The position numbers were made by a program, and so were the translations under genes. From Candidatus Subteraquimicrobium carltonvillense (GTDB taxonomy: Bacteria; Actinomycetota; Aquicultoria; Subteraquimicrobiales; Subteraquimicrobiaceae): a stretch of DNA of 7,770 nucleotides. Every line of letters starts with the position of its first letter. Position 1 is the stretch's first letter. Location: positions 1 through 7,770 of the forward strand of contig DDKQ01000070.1 in NCBI GenBank assembly GCA_002339355.1. Direction: 5' to 3'. The notes beneath the pieces are model-generated. The model saw only the letters and a list, made by a program, of their open reading frames with translations. It did no database searches and had not been told where the DNA came from. This document shows positions 6,767 to 7,770 of the stretch, piece after piece.

Positions 6767-6772
6767 CTCCTT
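6767..6772 (-). promoter_or_regulatory. Shine-Dalgarno that fixes the ATPase start
   Basis: The minus strand reads AAGGAG, then nine bases, then ATG at 6757. The longer in-frame start at 6817 has only tgaaaatgg before it. The shorter protein is therefore preferred. Confidence 0.75.
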
Positions 6773-6850
6773 AACTCTTACTGATTTATCTTTTAATGAG
6801 ATTTCTTGCCCTTTCATCCATTTTCAAGCATAACCGCTCAATATCTAAAA

Positions 6851-6866
6851 GTGTGTTTATGCACAC
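6851..6866. promoter_or_regulatory. GTGTG-N6-CACAC inverted repeat, possible operator
   Basis: Perfect 5-bp arms (6851-6855 and 6862-6866) are separated by six bases, the same 5-6-5 geometry as CRP/FNR-family sites (TGTGA-N6-TCACA), though the bases differ. It lies about 95 bp upstream of the ATPase start, in the only long gene-free gap before that gene, and overlaps the weak promoter candidate. A regulator cannot be named. Confidence 0.3.
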
Positions 6867-6936
6867 GATTATCGGGTCAAATCTCGGTCTGTTTTTTACT
6901 TCAAAAATCCCTGCAATTGCTAATGGATTTAGACTC

Positions 6937-7770
6937 TCATAGCCGAAGAATCTCCTTGATTTCTTTTAGTATGTCTTTTAAGGGAGGCACATCTTTGAAC
7001 CACTTATTTTCCATAATTTCATTGGTACAGGCACAATAAACCCGTGAAATTAACAGTTTCAATTTGGGAGGTAGCGGTTCTGGACTTAATCTACATATAT
7101 TTTTCCAGCGCTGCCTATCCTTTTTCTTCGCAACCTCTACAGCCTTATACCATGCTGTATTGCGGTAGTATATCCGCACTATTTCCTTGCTCACAGGCAA
7201 TCCATCGAACGTAAAACGGCACTCATCCAGCGTGCCAAGAACATCAACCAGCATCAGACGACGTTTTTGGTCAAAGCCAACTTCTATCTTTCCGTCTTCA
7301 TTTACCAGTCCTGTCTTTGAAAATTCCTCGGTTATAAGATCATTAACTGTGTTGGTGAGATTTTTCAATTTAATTATTTCATCATCACTTAAACTTAAGA
7401 TTTGTTGGGCTTCTCCCCAGGTTAAGTACCTATCCGTTATCTCTAACTTGGTGGAAACGTCCAAGATTGGTCTATCCAATTTCTGGTTAGGGGCAGGTTT
7501 TCTATCCAGGCCCAAATCCTGGGGTTTTATTTCACCATCTCTTAGGCGTCTAAAAACACTACTACCTGGAGGCAAAGAATTTCTGTAAATCACTTCAAGA
7601 GGTATCAAAAAGCCCCCTTTTTCACTTCGGTAAATTGAATAATCGTATTGATTGCCTTTAAGTTCAGGCCTTATAACACGTAACAATTTAATTTCCATCA
7701 CATTTGTGGGCTTCTTAATTTCGGAGAGCTTTTTTACAATCTCATCCTCCACAAGTCCTACATAGTGAGT
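6937..7770 (-). CDS. purC: SAICAR synthetase (PurC), 5' end outside the window
   Basis: This is the C-terminal part (277 residues) of phosphoribosylaminoimidazole-succinocarboxamide synthase, the cytoplasmic purine-pathway enzyme that joins aspartate to CAIR using ATP. PurC features in order: THYVGL at the window edge, then PLEVIYRNSLPPGSSVFRRL with the conserved GSS, STKLEITDRYLTW (the KLE-TDR segment), GFDQKRRLMLVDVLGTLDEC followed by RF (the late catalytic strand and D-E-x-R region), and SKEIVRIYYRNTAWY near the end. A GTG at 7752 could be read as a start, but the frame stays open to 7770 and the residues before it also fit PurC. The ATP-binding N-terminal lobe should therefore lie beyond the window. 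The C-terminal basic segment and the spacing of motifs resemble the longer PurC form of archaea and some anaerobic bacteria. No other purine gene is in view. Confidence 0.85.
   Translation of the reverse strand, partial: THYVGLVEDEIVKKLSEIKKPTNVMEIKLLRVIRPELKGNQYDYSIYRSEKGGFLIPLEVIYRNSLPPGSSVFRRLRDGEIKPQDLGLDRKPAPNQKLDRPILDVSTKLEITDRYLTWGEAQQILSLSDDEIIKLKNLTNTVNDLITEEFSKTGLVNEDGKIEVGFDQKRRLMLVDVLGTLDECRFTFDGLPVSKEIVRIYYRNTAWYKAVEVAKKKDRQRWKNICRLSPEPLPPKLKLLISRVYCACTNEIMENKWFKDVPPLKDILKEIKEILRL

Larger units (their letters stand above)
6758..6936 (-). other. Gene-free leader between purC and the Ca2+ ATPase
   Basis: This 179-bp, AT-rich stretch contains no gene. It presumably holds the promoter of the ATPase transcript, but no -35/-10 pair is convincing; TTTGAC followed 16 bases later by TAAACA is the best weak candidate. 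A 6-bp AT-rich stem (6905-6910 with 6925-6930) followed by a few T residues lies just after the purC stop, and is too weak to call a terminator. An inverted repeat at 6851-6866 is listed separately. Confidence 0.45.

Noticed and set aside
6905..6930. Possible intrinsic terminator after purC
   Set aside because: The stem is only 6 bp, AT-rich, with a 14-nt loop and a short T-run that is partly in the stem.
7752..7770. GTG at 7752 as the start of the rightmost gene
   Set aside because: The frame continues open to the window edge and the residues before the GTG (THYVGL) fit PurC, whose N-terminal lobe would otherwise be missing.

Overview
All recognisable genes in this window lie on the minus strand, so gene order in the direction of transcription runs from the right end to the left. 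The coding sequence is bacterial, with mid-range GC and strong purine-rich Shine-Dalgarno sites (GGAGG/AAGGAG type) before most starts. The gene set is a partial purC, a PMCA/SERCA-like Ca2+ pump, a DUF2085 membrane protein, a GGDEF protein, a ROK sugar kinase and a DUF362 ferredoxin-like protein. It would fit an anaerobic Gram-positive-like or candidate-phylum bacterium. No single marker fixes the lineage, and this placement is a guess.

Layout from right to left: (1) 7770-6937, a SAICAR synthetase (purC) whose 5' end lies outside the window. (2) 6936-6758, a gene-free leader with a GTGTG-N6-CACAC inverted repeat. (3) 6757-4115, a complete IIA/IIB-type Ca2+-transporting P-type ATPase with all catalytic motifs. 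(4) 4118-3926, the remnant of a small beta-carbonic-anhydrase-like gene whose ATG overlaps the ATPase stop codon (ATGA). Its two ends survive in different frames and the middle is gone. (5) 3899-3222, a DUF2085 membrane protein with a TTG start. (6) 3117-127, a compact three-gene block: a membrane-anchored diguanylate cyclase, a ROK-family kinase 3 bp downstream, and a DUF362/2x[4Fe-4S] protein. (7) 100-1, a GC-rich block (64 of 100 bases G or C) with alternating inverted-repeat arms and no convincing gene.

How the parts relate: the last three genes (GGDEF, ROK, DUF362) are spaced like one operon, and the GGDEF and ROK genes are probably translationally coupled. The Ca2+ pump and the carbonic-anhydrase-like gene were also coupled before the latter was broken. 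No defence system, CRISPR array, tRNA, rRNA or transposase was found. The least expected item is the degraded carbonic-anhydrase-like gene in what looks like an intergenic gap. Three starts were placed by ribosome-binding site rather than by longest frame (DUF362 at 1227, ATPase at 6757, DUF2085 TTG at 3899), and the purC frame is open through the right window edge.
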